From JBCCYM01 sp039190005 (GTDB taxonomy: Bacteria; Pseudomonadota; Gammaproteobacteria; UBA12402), in assembly GCA_039190005.1 (NCBI GenBank), contig JBCCYM010000049.1:1-13526 (forward strand): a stretch of 13,526 nt of DNA, read 5' to 3'. Positions 1-6,915 of the stretch are shown piece by piece (the first letter of the stretch is position 1; every line of letters begins with the position of its first letter). Both the position numbers and the translations under genes were made by a program. The notes under the pieces are model-generated. The model was not told the DNA's origin, ran no database searches, and was given only the letters and a program-made list of their open reading frames with translations.

Positions 1-2
1 GT

Positions 3-662
3 GAAGTGTATCAAACGTTAGCGAATATATTGAGCGATGATCACAATTGTTATGGCATTGATAATTATAATATGTATCATCAAAAGAAAATAACAGATCT
101 TTCTCAGCTTGCAAGCTATTACTTAAAAGCAATGCGAACATGTTCTAATTTTGATTCTAAAAATATCATGTTATTAGGTTGGTCATTGGGAGGTCAGATT
201 GCTTTAGAAGTAGCAGCTCAATTAGAAGCATTAGCGTATCGAAATATTAAGATTTATCTGTTGGATACTGCCATAGCTGATGATAAGATAAAAAAATATC
301 GAGCGCAATCTGATAGTGGCAAACTTAAGAATGAAACTAAAAAGCGGTTAACGCAATTAGGATTTTCAAAAAGTTATATTAATAAAGCACTATCCGCATT
401 ATTAGCCGCAGAAAAAATAAGTAATACAGCCGTTTCAAAAAAATTGGAGTTTTCGCAGGTTGCTCTGTTTAAGGCAACACAAGTTGATCAAGCTTCATCT
501 TCTTCTATTGACCATCACTTAACAAATTATATCATTTCGCTTAAGTACAACAATATTAATCAAATTAGTAAGAAAAAGATTAAATGTATACAATTACCTT
601 GCCATCATGCAAATATTTTAGATTACCTGGATATGATTGTCGAAGAATTCGATAAATTCTGA
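3..662 (+). CDS. C-terminal thioesterase domain of an NRPS/PKS-type protein (5' end outside window)
   Basis: The reading frame is open to the left edge, so the true start lies upstream and this is a 3' fragment of about 219 residues. It reads as an alpha/beta-hydrolase thioesterase that releases or edits acyl chains on nonribosomal peptide or polyketide synthases. Counting from the GTG at 6, the nucleophile elbow is GWSLGG with Ser60. An Asp follows 27 residues later in LLDTAIADD (Asp87), the same Ser-Asp spacing as in the surfactin synthetase thioesterase. The catalytic His is probably in CHHANIL (His200 or 201). The segment after the edge (YQTLANIL, then YGI) matches the start of such domains. 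It could be the last domain of a large synthetase or a free-standing type II thioesterase; the missing 5' end decides. It ends convergently with the minus-strand regulator at 738. Confidence 0.78.
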   Translation, partial: EVYQTLANILSDDHNCYGIDNYNMYHQKKITDLSQLASYYLKAMRTCSNFDSKNIMLLGWSLGGQIALEVAAQLEALAYRNIKIYLLDTAIADDKIKKYRAQSDSGKLKNETKKRLTQLGFSKSYINKALSALLAAEKISNTAVSKKLEFSQVALFKATQVDQASSSSIDHHLTNYIISLKYNNINQISKKKIKCIQLPCHHANILDYLDMIVEEFDKF

Positions 663-737
663 GCTTATTCAAATGTAGTTTCTGAATGAGTCGAAAGGCG
701 ATCACTGGTAAATTTCTTAATTATTACCGTTATTTCC

Positions 738-1889
738 TTAAATCATTTGCTGAAGTTTGGCAATGCTATAATCACATAATTGATTATATTGTTTAGGCAT
801 GTTTATTTGTTTAATTCTAGGAGTGTTTATGGTATTCGTGTACAAACTGGCGAGATTGCCGATCATCACTATAGGAAGTTTTGTTTCTGTGATACGGTCA
901 ATATCATTAACCGTTTCCATAATGAGTGCGGCACTGGTAGTAATAATCTGATGCGCTTTACTATTGGGATCATGTGCTAATGATTTAATAATTTCGCTTA
1001 TTTGACGATAAGAAGCCTCGGGTGACGTATTGACGGTTTCGGTAAGAGAGCATAAATTATGGTTATATAGTGCCAAGATTTTATTCGATAGATTTGTCGG
1101 TGCTTCCAGATTTTCCTTTACTCTGACAGCATGAATTACACCAGCGCGACCAATATATTGGTTGCCGGCAATGTCGGAAATAGGAAAACTATTACCATGA
1201 ATTTTTTGTAATACCTTACCTTTATTAATACTGTAAGTAATAATATCACCATCATTGATTGCAATGCAGATACCATTTTTCCCGCCAACAAATGTGTGGT
1301 AATAAGCGCTGTAATCAGCTTCAATTATAAAGTTATTAAATATAACATTGCCAGCCTTTTCAATGCGTTTGCGCGCGTTTTCTCGATCATACTGCTGTGT
1401 TACGATAAAAACAGCAATTTCCTTAGGCTTTATGCTCAGATTTGTTTCTTTATTTAAGATTTCCAGAGCGGTCATGATATTACCAATGCATTCATCTGCT
1501 ATCATTCCGCATTGAATGGGAAGTTTTAAGGATATATTTATTGTTTTATTCTTTTTGATAGCTACCAGTCGGCAATGTGTTTCCGAGACCATTGAGATAA
1601 GTGTCATCAAATATTCGGGTTTTTGTTTGGCTTTCTTTTGGTGTTTGTTTTTTTCATCTGCTGCTGTAGCGGTGTAAAGTTCGGCAAGTATTTTGTTAGG
1701 CGTGACATTCAGAGTATTACATATTGTTAAAAAAGTCGATATTTTGATATCGCGCGAACCATTGAGTATAGGGGTAATGGTGGAGTAGGGGATGCCGGAT
1801 TTTTCAGCCAGGTCGTTACGAGTCAGTTTTTTACAGCTCATAACGGTTTCAATATTTTGAGCCAATCTTATCGCAGTGTTTGCTATCAT
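738..1889 (-). CDS. XRE-type HTH regulator fused to a degenerate BadF/NAGK-like (ASKHA) domain
   Basis: The protein has 383 residues from the ATG at 1889, which is preceded 8 nt upstream by AGGAG; a longer frame exists but lacks such a site. Residues about 5-70 form an XRE helix-turn-helix (LTRNDLAEKSGIPYSTIT, then ILNGSRDIKISTFLTIC). A lysine-rich linker (77-90) leads to a domain of about 290 residues whose order resembles N-acetylglucosamine kinase/BadF proteins: EADYSAYY with Asp192 at the catalytic-Asp position, a strand-turn NGICIAINDGDIITYSINKG where kinases have GTGS, then ISDIAGNQYIGRAG where they have GDEGS. The phosphate-binding glycines are largely lost, so it is probably a ligand sensor, not an active kinase (inference). 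It may control itself or the lectin gene divergent at 2338. The HTH is secure; the C-terminal assignment is by pattern only. Confidence 0.8.
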   Translation of the reverse strand: MIANTAIRLAQNIETVMSCKKLTRNDLAEKSGIPYSTITPILNGSRDIKISTFLTICNTLNVTPNKILAELYTATAADEKNKHQKKAKQKPEYLMTLISMVSETHCRLVAIKKNKTINISLKLPIQCGMIADECIGNIMTALEILNKETNLSIKPKEIAVFIVTQQYDRENARKRIEKAGNVIFNNFIIEADYSAYYHTFVGGKNGICIAINDGDIITYSINKGKVLQKIHGNSFPISDIAGNQYIGRAGVIHAVRVKENLEAPTNLSNKILALYNHNLCSLTETVNTSPEASYRQISEIIKSLAHDPNSKAHQIITTSAALIMETVNDIDRITETKLPIVMIGNLASLYTNTINTPRIKQINMPKQYNQLCDYSIAKLQQMI

Positions 1890-1989
1890 TATTATTACTC
1901 CTGTTTTAAAACTAACATATCTAAATTCAATGTAACTAAACGTAAAGTATATCAATTAACTATTTATAAATCAAGAGGATAAGCCATCT

Positions 1990-2088
1990 TTGTCTAACGC
2001 TGAAAATTCATATTCCAATCGTTCTATTAAGCGTTTTTCAGTTTCCGCGTTTATTATTCTGAGCGCGATTATCATTGTAGGCAAATGA
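1990..2088 (+). pseudogene. Possible remnant of a HlyD-type secretion adaptor N-terminus (32 codons)
   Basis: A 32-codon frame starts at TTG 1990, with AGAGGA ten bases upstream, and stops at TGA 2086-2088. It begins LSNAENSYSNRSIKRF and continues into a hydrophobic stretch (SAFIILSAIIIVG). This is the usual layout of the cytoplasmic tail and single membrane segment of type I secretion membrane-fusion proteins (HlyD/PrtE family), where IRR/IKR precedes the helix and a Gly-Gly-Trp-Ala follows. Here the frame stops where that motif should begin and nothing periplasmic follows. It could also be a real single-span small membrane protein or a chance frame. Confidence 0.3.
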
Positions 2089-2178
2089 AAAATTTCAAAA
2101 AATTGTAAATAGTATGAATGATAGCAATTAAGTTAAAATTATTTATTTAAAAATAGCTAGGAAATTTCACAAAATCAC

Positions 2179-2206
2179 TTGACAAAATTAAAAAACCGTA
2201 TAGAAT
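2179..2206 (+). promoter_or_regulatory. Sigma70-type promoter for the lectin gene
   Basis: TTGACA at 2179-2184 is a perfect -35 box. TAGAAT at 2201-2206 is a good -10 box, with a 16-base spacer. Transcription would begin near 2213 and leave a leader of about 125 nt before the start at 2338. Confidence 0.6.
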
Positions 2207-2229
2207 AAAACCGAATATATTGGGTTTTA
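2206..2229. repeat. Inverted repeat at the predicted transcription start
   Basis: TAAAACC at 2206-2212 and GGTTTTA at 2223-2229 are perfect 7-bp arms around a 10-base AT loop. The repeat overlaps the end of the -10 box and the predicted +1, a suitable place for a repressor site or a 5' hairpin. The neighbouring XRE regulator is an obvious candidate binder, but this is inference. Confidence 0.4.
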
Positions 2230-2337
2230 GACATCTTAAGTGACGGTGCAAAATAATTAAAACTTAAAAAGCTTAAATAATTTTTGCTTCATACTGTATG
2301 TAATAATAAATTCGATCATAATAATGAGGAAATAATA

Positions 2338-3909
2338 ATGAAAAAAATTTCAATTCTTTTAACAGCTCTTTTGTCGATGCTACCCGCATCGTTGGTTTTT
2401 GCCGATTCGGCAGTTATTTTTAATGAGCTTGCGAATCCTGTCAATGTAATAACGGGTTCTTCCAATGCCCCGTTAAAAAGCACTGGCGTTCAATTAGTTA
2501 GTGATGGCCAAGCATACACTATTAAAGATTCAAATTCTAATACCATATGTCAATTTAATACAGACTCAAATGGTAAGGTTTCCAATGTCACAAATACTGC
2601 AACAAATAAAAGTACAGTAGGTCAATGTGATCTTGTTGGTAATTATCTAGAAATTACTCCTGCTGAGACGTGTTATCCAGCTCAACTTACATTAAAAAGT
2701 GGGCATGAATTATTATCTAGTAATGGTCAATTCTCTCTGAGATTACAATCATCAGACAGTAATTTAGTCTTGTATGAAAATTATGATGCGGCAACTCAAG
2801 GGAGCAAGGCTGTATTTGCCCTCAACCTAAAGGACCCACCACCTCCCGGCCATGCTAACCTCGTGTTTCAATATGATGCTAACTTAGTACTCTATAATAC
2901 ATATGATAATAGCCCAGCATGGTCAACAAATACTGAGGGGCATCAATCTTCTAGTCCAAAACTTTGTTTGCAAAATGATGGCAATCTCGTTATTTATAGT
3001 ACTATTCCTTCTCAAAAAGTGCTGTGGGCATCTAATTCAGTGCAACCTAAAAAACCTGAAAATATAATTAATAATACTAAGGCGGTTATGAGTATTCAGA
3101 ATGGTCCTATGCTTGACTCTATGCCAGCAGGTAACGCTGAACCAGTTATTCCTGGTCGTCAGTATGCCATATATAGTAATTATGAATTAGTGTCTACTTT
3201 AGTATGCACTTTCAATACAGATTCAACGGGTCAAATTTATGGAGTACAAAACAAAGAATCAAATTATTCATGCTATCAAACCCTTGATGGGTCATCTGTC
3301 TCGATTGTGCCTACTAGTGTCTTTAAGTATGCAGCTTGTGCTGCGGGATATTACATAAATAATAAAAGTCATAAATATAAGTCTTTAGGAACGCATGTTG
3401 ACTTTGGTGCTACCTGTGCTTATGGATATGATACAGCAGAGCAGGCAGAAAGTGAAGCAGAAACATATTGTAATGATCTGAATGGTGCTCATGATCTTCA
3501 ATGTGGAAATATAAAAATTAGTTCTTCTGTTGCAGAGGATGAAGGTGTGAATGGAAGTTCTTTAGATTACGCTGAATATGATTCCGACGATACAGGAAGT
3601 GATAAACAGATAGTAGCAGTGGCTGTGGGTGCGTTTGGTAAAAAAAGTGATTATAATAATATGGGAGTAAATACTAATGGCACTAAAAAATCGGATAATA
3701 AAGGTGATTTCTGTACATTTCAAGACGAGACTGATTCTCCAAATAGCATTGTTGAATATGGTAGTAAGTATATTTGCATGTCAATAGATAATCAGAATAA
3801 AAGACCTGAAAATGTTTTTTATTCTGCTGGTAATAAAAATCATAATAAATACGGCATGAAAAATGTTGATGGTGGTTTTGTTTATTATGCGTATTCTTAC
3901 ATTAGTTAG
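2338..3909 (+). CDS. Secreted B-lectin (bulb-type mannose-binding) domain protein with duplicated flanking module
   Basis: The protein has 523 residues from ATG 2338, with GAGGA seven bases upstream; a longer TTG-initiated frame would spoil the signal peptide. Residues 1-22 are a typical Sec signal peptide (MKKISILLTALL...SLVFA). Residues about 117-235 form a bulb-type lectin domain with the QxDxNxVxY sugar-binding motif: QYDANLVLY at 178-186, QNDGNLVIY at 212-220, and a weaker first copy SSDSNLVLY at 138-146. Two related modules flank it: 31-112 (QAYTIKDSN, CQFNTDSNGK) and 251-334 (RQYAIYSNY, CTFNTDSTGQ), each with paired cysteines. The last 190 residues are Cys-, Asn- and Asp-rich and unrecognised. 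It probably acts outside the cell or in the periplasm and binds mannose-type glycans (inference from the family). It is monocistronic, with a strong promoter and a stem-loop after it. Confidence 0.8.
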   Translation: MKKISILLTALLSMLPASLVFADSAVIFNELANPVNVITGSSNAPLKSTGVQLVSDGQAYTIKDSNSNTICQFNTDSNGKVSNVTNTATNKSTVGQCDLVGNYLEITPAETCYPAQLTLKSGHELLSSNGQFSLRLQSSDSNLVLYENYDAATQGSKAVFALNLKDPPPPGHANLVFQYDANLVLYNTYDNSPAWSTNTEGHQSSSPKLCLQNDGNLVIYSTIPSQKVLWASNSVQPKKPENIINNTKAVMSIQNGPMLDSMPAGNAEPVIPGRQYAIYSNYELVSTLVCTFNTDSTGQIYGVQNKESNYSCYQTLDGSSVSIVPTSVFKYAACAAGYYINNKSHKYKSLGTHVDFGATCAYGYDTAEQAESEAETYCNDLNGAHDLQCGNIKISSSVAEDEGVNGSSLDYAEYDSDDTGSDKQIVAVAVGAFGKKSDYNNMGVNTNGTKKSDNKGDFCTFQDETDSPNSIVEYGSKYICMSIDNQNKRPENVFYSAGNKNHNKYGMKNVDGGFVYYAYSYIS

Positions 3910-3924
3910 TTTTTAAAGAGTATG

Positions 3925-3978
3925 AATTTTGCGCTTGCTTAAAATAACCCCTTTGAGTGATAAAGCAAGTGCAAAATT
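3925..3978. terminator. Stem-loop between convergent genes, possible bidirectional terminator
   Basis: AATTTTGCGCTTGCTT at 3925-3940 pairs with AAGCAAGTGCAAAATT at 3963-3978, 16 bp with one G-T wobble and a 22-base loop. It lies just after the lectin stop and 43 bases before the end of the minus-strand hydrolase gene. The arms end in T/A runs on both strands, which suits a shared terminator; the long loop makes it less certain. Confidence 0.5.
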
Positions 3979-4021
3979 ATAGCAGTTAATTTTAGAGCTA
4001 GATTTTGTTTATTTATAAGCT

Positions 4022-4822
4022 CTAAATTGATCTAATAAACCCATACACTTTGTCAAAAAAGGTATCCGGGTATTCTATCTGTGGTAGATGCCCGCAGTTT
4101 TCAACATACACATAGTTTGCATTGGGAATATTATCGGCTAAATAACGTGTTTCGCGTTCATTAAAAATCATATCCTGATCAGAGCCAAACACTAAACACG
4201 GTGAATTGATAGCAGCGAGATAATCCGTGGCATCAAATGTTTTGATGGCATGTAACTGATGGGTAAAACCTTCAGGTGTTGTCGGATAAGGATAATTGAT
4301 TTTTTCTTTAAGTAATTGCTCTGTTTTATTGTTTTTCATAAGAAAATTATCAGAATATATCCAGGGCAGTAACATTTTAATCAGTAATTTCAGATCAGCA
4401 TTACTGTTTTTCATTATCTCACCAAACGCTTCAATGAATATGCCAAATTTACTATCTGCTTTTGCTGCCGTGTTGACTAAGGTCGCTGATTTAACTAATT
4501 GTGGATAGCGATGTGCCAGATTTTGTAAGATCATCCCACCCATCGAACTGCCAATAAAATGAGCGGATTGCAGTTCTAAGGCTTCACACAGTGATGCCGT
4601 ATCATCTGCCATCATGTCGATGGTATAGTCATAATCAGGCACACTGGATTGACCACTACCGCGGTTATCAAACAAGATAACTTGATAGTGCTGGGCAAAT
4701 TTATCCGCCACATCCAGCCATACACTATGATCAGCGCTGAAACCAGTAATAAAAATGATTGGCTCACCTTCGCCGATGAGATGGTAGTAGAGTTCGACGT
4801 CATTGATATGTAATGTTGCCAT
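4022..4822 (-). CDS. Alpha/beta-fold hydrolase
   Basis: The protein has 266 residues from ATG 4822, which has AGGAG seven bases upstream. The frame extends 27 codons further up, but that part is only translated repeat DNA, so I reject it. The catalytic triad is visible: Ser93 in the elbow GSSMGG, Asp217 in FGSDQDMI and His245 in ENCGHLPQIEYP. The oxyanion region is ITGFSADHSVW and the DNRGSGQSS loop follows strand 4. This pattern fits the 3-oxoadipate enol-lactonase / haloperoxidase-like esterase group, but the substrate cannot be told. No signal peptide is seen, so it is cytoplasmic. It lies downstream of purK on the same strand but is separated by a repeat cluster of about 75 bp, so co-transcription is uncertain. 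Confidence 0.85.
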   Translation of the reverse strand: MATLHINDVELYYHLIGEGEPIIFITGFSADHSVWLDVADKFAQHYQVILFDNRGSGQSSVPDYDYTIDMMADDTASLCEALELQSAHFIGSSMGGMILQNLAHRYPQLVKSATLVNTAAKADSKFGIFIEAFGEIMKNSNADLKLLIKMLLPWIYSDNFLMKNNKTEQLLKEKINYPYPTTPEGFTHQLHAIKTFDATDYLAAINSPCLVFGSDQDMIFNERETRYLADNIPNANYVYVENCGHLPQIEYPDTFFDKVYGFIRSI

Positions 4823-4855
4823 ATTGTTGCTCCTATATATTCCCATTCTCGCGTC

Positions 4856-4930
4856 CTTTCGCCTTTCGACCCTTCGACCCTTCGACAAGCTCAGGGCAAG
4901 CAAGCTCAGGGCAAGCAGGCTCAGGGCCCA
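4856..4930. repeat. Cluster of CCCTTCGACAAGCTCAGGG-type repeats
   Basis: A full copy of the widespread intergenic repeat CCCTTCGACAAGCTCAGGG sits at 4878-4896. Its left half is iterated with a period of about 8 bp (CCTTTCG or CCCTTCGA at 4856, 4862, 4870 and 4878). Its right half is iterated with a 15-bp period: CAAGCTCAGGGCAAG at 4886-4900 and 4901-4915, then the imperfect CAGGCTCAGGGCCCA at 4916-4930. The cluster is much richer in GC than its surroundings. It ends exactly at the purK stop codon and lies 33 bases upstream of the hydrolase start. Confidence 0.8.
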
Positions 4931-6046
4931 TCAACCATCAACAAGCTGTTGTAGCTTAATTAAAACATGTTTATCAGGATTAACCACAGTAACATGTCCT
5001 AGTTTTCTGCGTGGTCGCGGTGATTTATCATAAGTATGATAATGCGCGTCAGGTAAGTCCAAAATATCGTTAAGTGGTGGCATATTGCCGATACAATTTA
5101 GCATGATAGCCGGACGCTCAGTATGCGTGCTGCCCAATGGTAATCGCAGTATTGCCCGGATGTGATTTTCAAACTGGCTGGTGGCGGCGCCTTCAATTGT
5201 CCAGTGTCCGGAATTATGTACCCGTGGCGCTAATTCATTGACATACAGGGTTTCAGACTTAACAAAAAATTCAATGGCCAGTGTGCCGACATAATCAAAA
5301 TAGGTTAATAATTCATCCGCGTAACGTTCAGCTTGTTGTTGCAGGTTGCTGTGTAAATGTATGCCCGCTTCTGATTGTCGCAAAATGCCGTCACGATGCG
5401 TGTTACGTGTTAGCGGATAATAAACTGTTTCGCCATCAGCACCGCGTGTGCTGATCATGGAGACTTCATAATCAAAATCAACAAATTGTTCGACAATACA
5501 GGTATGTTGTTCATCGGGGCTATCTACCGCTGACATTAATAGTTGCCAGACTTTTTCAGCGTCTTGCGCCGTTTTAATAAAATATTGACCTTTGCCGTCA
5601 TAGCCGAGAAAACGTGTTTTCAGTATGCAAGGTAATTTTACGCTATTGATTGCCTGTTGTAATTCAGACAGGTTATTGACCGCTTTGAATTTAGTTGTGG
5701 CAATGCCTAATTGATTCACAGTTGTTTTTTCTAATAAACGGTCCTGAATAATTTTGATAGTTTTCACATTGGGATAGACGGCGGTTTGCGTCTGTTTGGC
5801 ATACAAGGCGATTTTATCCAGCAGTGTTGACGCTACGTTTTCGTTTTCAAAGGTGATGACATCAACATTATTTATAAAAGCTTTTAAATTATTATCATCG
5901 CAAAGATCAATGGTGTGCAGTTGGCTGACGCCTGCCGCCGAATCGGTGGTACTGTTCGCGCTGCAATGGCAGGTGATGCCTAAGGGATAAGCCGCCATTG
6001 CCATCATTCTTGCCAGTTGACCGGCACCGATAATCCCCACTTTCAT
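4931..6046 (-). CDS. purK: N5-carboxyaminoimidazole ribonucleotide synthase PurK
   Basis: A 371-residue ATP-grasp enzyme of de novo purine synthesis. It uses ATP and bicarbonate to carboxylate aminoimidazole ribonucleotide, giving N5-CAIR for PurE. The N-terminal nucleotide-binding motif is GIIGAGQLARMMAMAA. The central ATP-grasp part includes CILKTRFLGYDGKGQ and EQFVDFDYEVSMI. The family signature NELAPRVHNSGHWTIEGA lies near residues 270-290. The C-terminus has the usual SPRPRRKLGHVTV. Length is normal for PurK. The ATG at 6046 lies one base after the purE stop, and its ribosome site (TGGAGAA) is inside the end of purE, so translation is probably coupled. The stop codon abuts the repeat cluster at 4930. 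Confidence 0.95.
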   Translation of the reverse strand: MKVGIIGAGQLARMMAMAAYPLGITCHCSANSTTDSAAGVSQLHTIDLCDDNNLKAFINNVDVITFENENVASTLLDKIALYAKQTQTAVYPNVKTIKIIQDRLLEKTTVNQLGIATTKFKAVNNLSELQQAINSVKLPCILKTRFLGYDGKGQYFIKTAQDAEKVWQLLMSAVDSPDEQHTCIVEQFVDFDYEVSMISTRGADGETVYYPLTRNTHRDGILRQSEAGIHLHSNLQQQAERYADELLTYFDYVGTLAIEFFVKSETLYVNELAPRVHNSGHWTIEGAATSQFENHIRAILRLPLGSTHTERPAIMLNCIGNMPPLNDILDLPDAHYHTYDKSPRPRRKLGHVTVVNPDKHVLIKLQQLVDG

Positions 6047-6047
6047 A

Positions 6048-6542
6048 TTAGTTTTCTCCAGGTGTTAAGTTGTCTAAAACAGCTTGAGTTTGTTGTTGGC
6101 GATAGTTTTTCAAGGCTGTCGCGATGGCTTTATCGTTGGTAGCTAGAATCGCGCCGGCTAATAGTGCCGCGTTGACAGCGCCTGCCGTGCCAATGGCTAA
6201 AGTGCCAACGGGAATGCCTTTAGGCATTTGCACAATGGATAGCAGCGAATCCTGTCCTTTCAAAGCTTTTGATTGAATCGGCACACCTAATACCGGTAAG
6301 ATTGTTTTTGCCGCTGTCATGCCGGGTAAATGTGCGGCGCCACCGGCGCCGGCAATAATCACTTTCAAACCGCGCTGTTCAGCCTGGGCGGCATATTCAA
6401 ACAACAAATCCGGTGTTCGGTGGGCGGAGACAATTTGGGTTTCATAGGGGATTTGCAGCGCGCGCAGTGTGTCTACCGCGTGTCGCATTGTGTCCCAGTC
6501 CGACTGAGATCCCATTATCACACTGACAAGTGGTTTTACCAT
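6048..6542 (-). CDS. purE: N5-carboxyaminoimidazole ribonucleotide mutase PurE (class I)
   Basis: A 164-residue enzyme that moves the carboxyl group of N5-CAIR to carbon 4, making CAIR. The phosphate-binding MGSQSDWDTM (10-19), SAHRTP with the catalytic His41 (39-44) and AGAGGAAHLPGM are all intact. Pairing with PurK shows the bacterial class I type. I chose ATG 6542 because the protein then begins MVKPLVSVIMGS, like other PurE proteins. The frame also offers ATG 6587, 15 codons earlier, and neither has a strong ribosome site, so the start is uncertain. It is the first gene of a two-gene purEK operon. Confidence 0.94.
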   Translation of the reverse strand: MVKPLVSVIMGSQSDWDTMRHAVDTLRALQIPYETQIVSAHRTPDLLFEYAAQAEQRGLKVIIAGAGGAAHLPGMTAAKTILPVLGVPIQSKALKGQDSLLSIVQMPKGIPVGTLAIGTAGAVNAALLAGAILATNDKAIATALKNYRQQQTQAVLDNLTPGEN

Positions 6543-6622
6543 AGTTTTACTACCATACTCGCACGTTTTTTCAATGGCGCTTAGCATAACATTGTTTGAC
6601 GGCGCTCACAAGTGCGGCCATT

Positions 6623-6650
6623 AATATATGTTGGTATAAATACCAAACAA
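6623..6650 (-). promoter_or_regulatory. Possible purEK promoter with a palindrome in its spacer
   Basis: On the minus strand TTGTTT (6645-6650) and TATATT (6623-6628) are 16 bases apart and could be -35 and -10 boxes for purE. The spacer is almost filled by the perfect inverted repeat TTGGTATAAATACCAA (6631-6646, 7-bp arms). It does not resemble the known PurR operator (ACGCAAACGTTTGCGT). The site lies between divergent purE and the tRNA genes and could serve either side. Confidence 0.3.
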
Positions 6651-6656
6651 ATAAAC

Positions 6657-6684
6657 TTGCATAATATAATCATATTGGTAGAAT
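6657..6684 (+). promoter_or_regulatory. Likely promoter of the tRNA-Gly/tRNA-Cys unit
   Basis: TTGCAT at 6657-6662 and TAGAAT at 6679-6684 are separated by 16 bases. Predicted transcription starts about 6691, 17 bases before the mature 5' end of tRNA-Gly. Both boxes are near consensus and no other good pair lies closer. Confidence 0.45.
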
Positions 6685-6707
6685 ATATGCCGTTCGGTTA
6701 TCGTCGG

Positions 6708-6782
6708 GCGGGAATAGCTCAGTGGTAGAGCACAACCTTGCCAAGGTTGGGGTCGCGAGTTCGAGCCTCGTTTCCCGCTCCA
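6708..6782 (+). tRNA. tRNA-Gly (anticodon GCC)
   Basis: A full cloverleaf can be folded: acceptor GCGGGAA/TTCCCGC, D stem GCTC/GAGC, anticodon stem CAACC/GGTTG with loop TTGCCAA, and T arm GCGAG-TTCGAGC-CTCGT (one G-T pair). Discriminator T6779 is followed by an encoded CCA (6780-6782). The GCC anticodon reads GGC and GGT glycine codons. It is the first of two tRNAs, 44 bases before tRNA-Cys. Confidence 0.97.
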
Positions 6783-6826
6783 TTTCGTCGAACCTACCGC
6801 GAATGATGGTTTGTTTTTCACAGCAC

Positions 6827-6900
6827 GGCTGGGTGGCAGAGTGGTTATGCAGCGGCCTGCAAAGCCGTGGACGCCGGTTCGATTCCGACCCCAGCCTCCA
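6827..6900 (+). tRNA. tRNA-Cys (anticodon GCA)
   Basis: Acceptor GGCTGGG/CCCAGCC, a short D stem GCA/TGC typical of tRNA-Cys, anticodon stem GCGGC/GCCGT with loop CTGCAAA, and T loop TTCGATT; CCA is encoded at 6898-6900. The T stem GCCGG/CCGAC has one C-A mismatch (C6874 with A6888), where a U-A pair would be expected. It ends 15 bases before the stop of the converging sugar porter gene. Confidence 0.96.
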
Positions 6901-6915
6901 GCTCAGGTGGCAAAG

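Larger units (their letters stand above)
1890..2337. other. Intergenic region between divergent regulator and lectin genes
   Basis: This 448-base, very AT-rich stretch holds the leader of the XRE gene, a possible minus-strand promoter (TTTACG, 17-nt spacer, TAGATA on the minus strand, upstream of the AGGAG site), a short remnant reading frame at 1990-2088, the plus-strand promoter at 2179-2206 and an inverted repeat just after it. The roughly 110 bases before the lectin start form a long AU-rich leader in which I see no recognisable riboswitch. Confidence 0.5.

Noticed and set aside
4823..4903. N-terminal extension of the alpha/beta hydrolase
   Set aside because: It is only a translation of the intergenic repeat cluster and adjoining leader; the downstream ATG 4822 has AGGAG at good distance and gives the normal family start.
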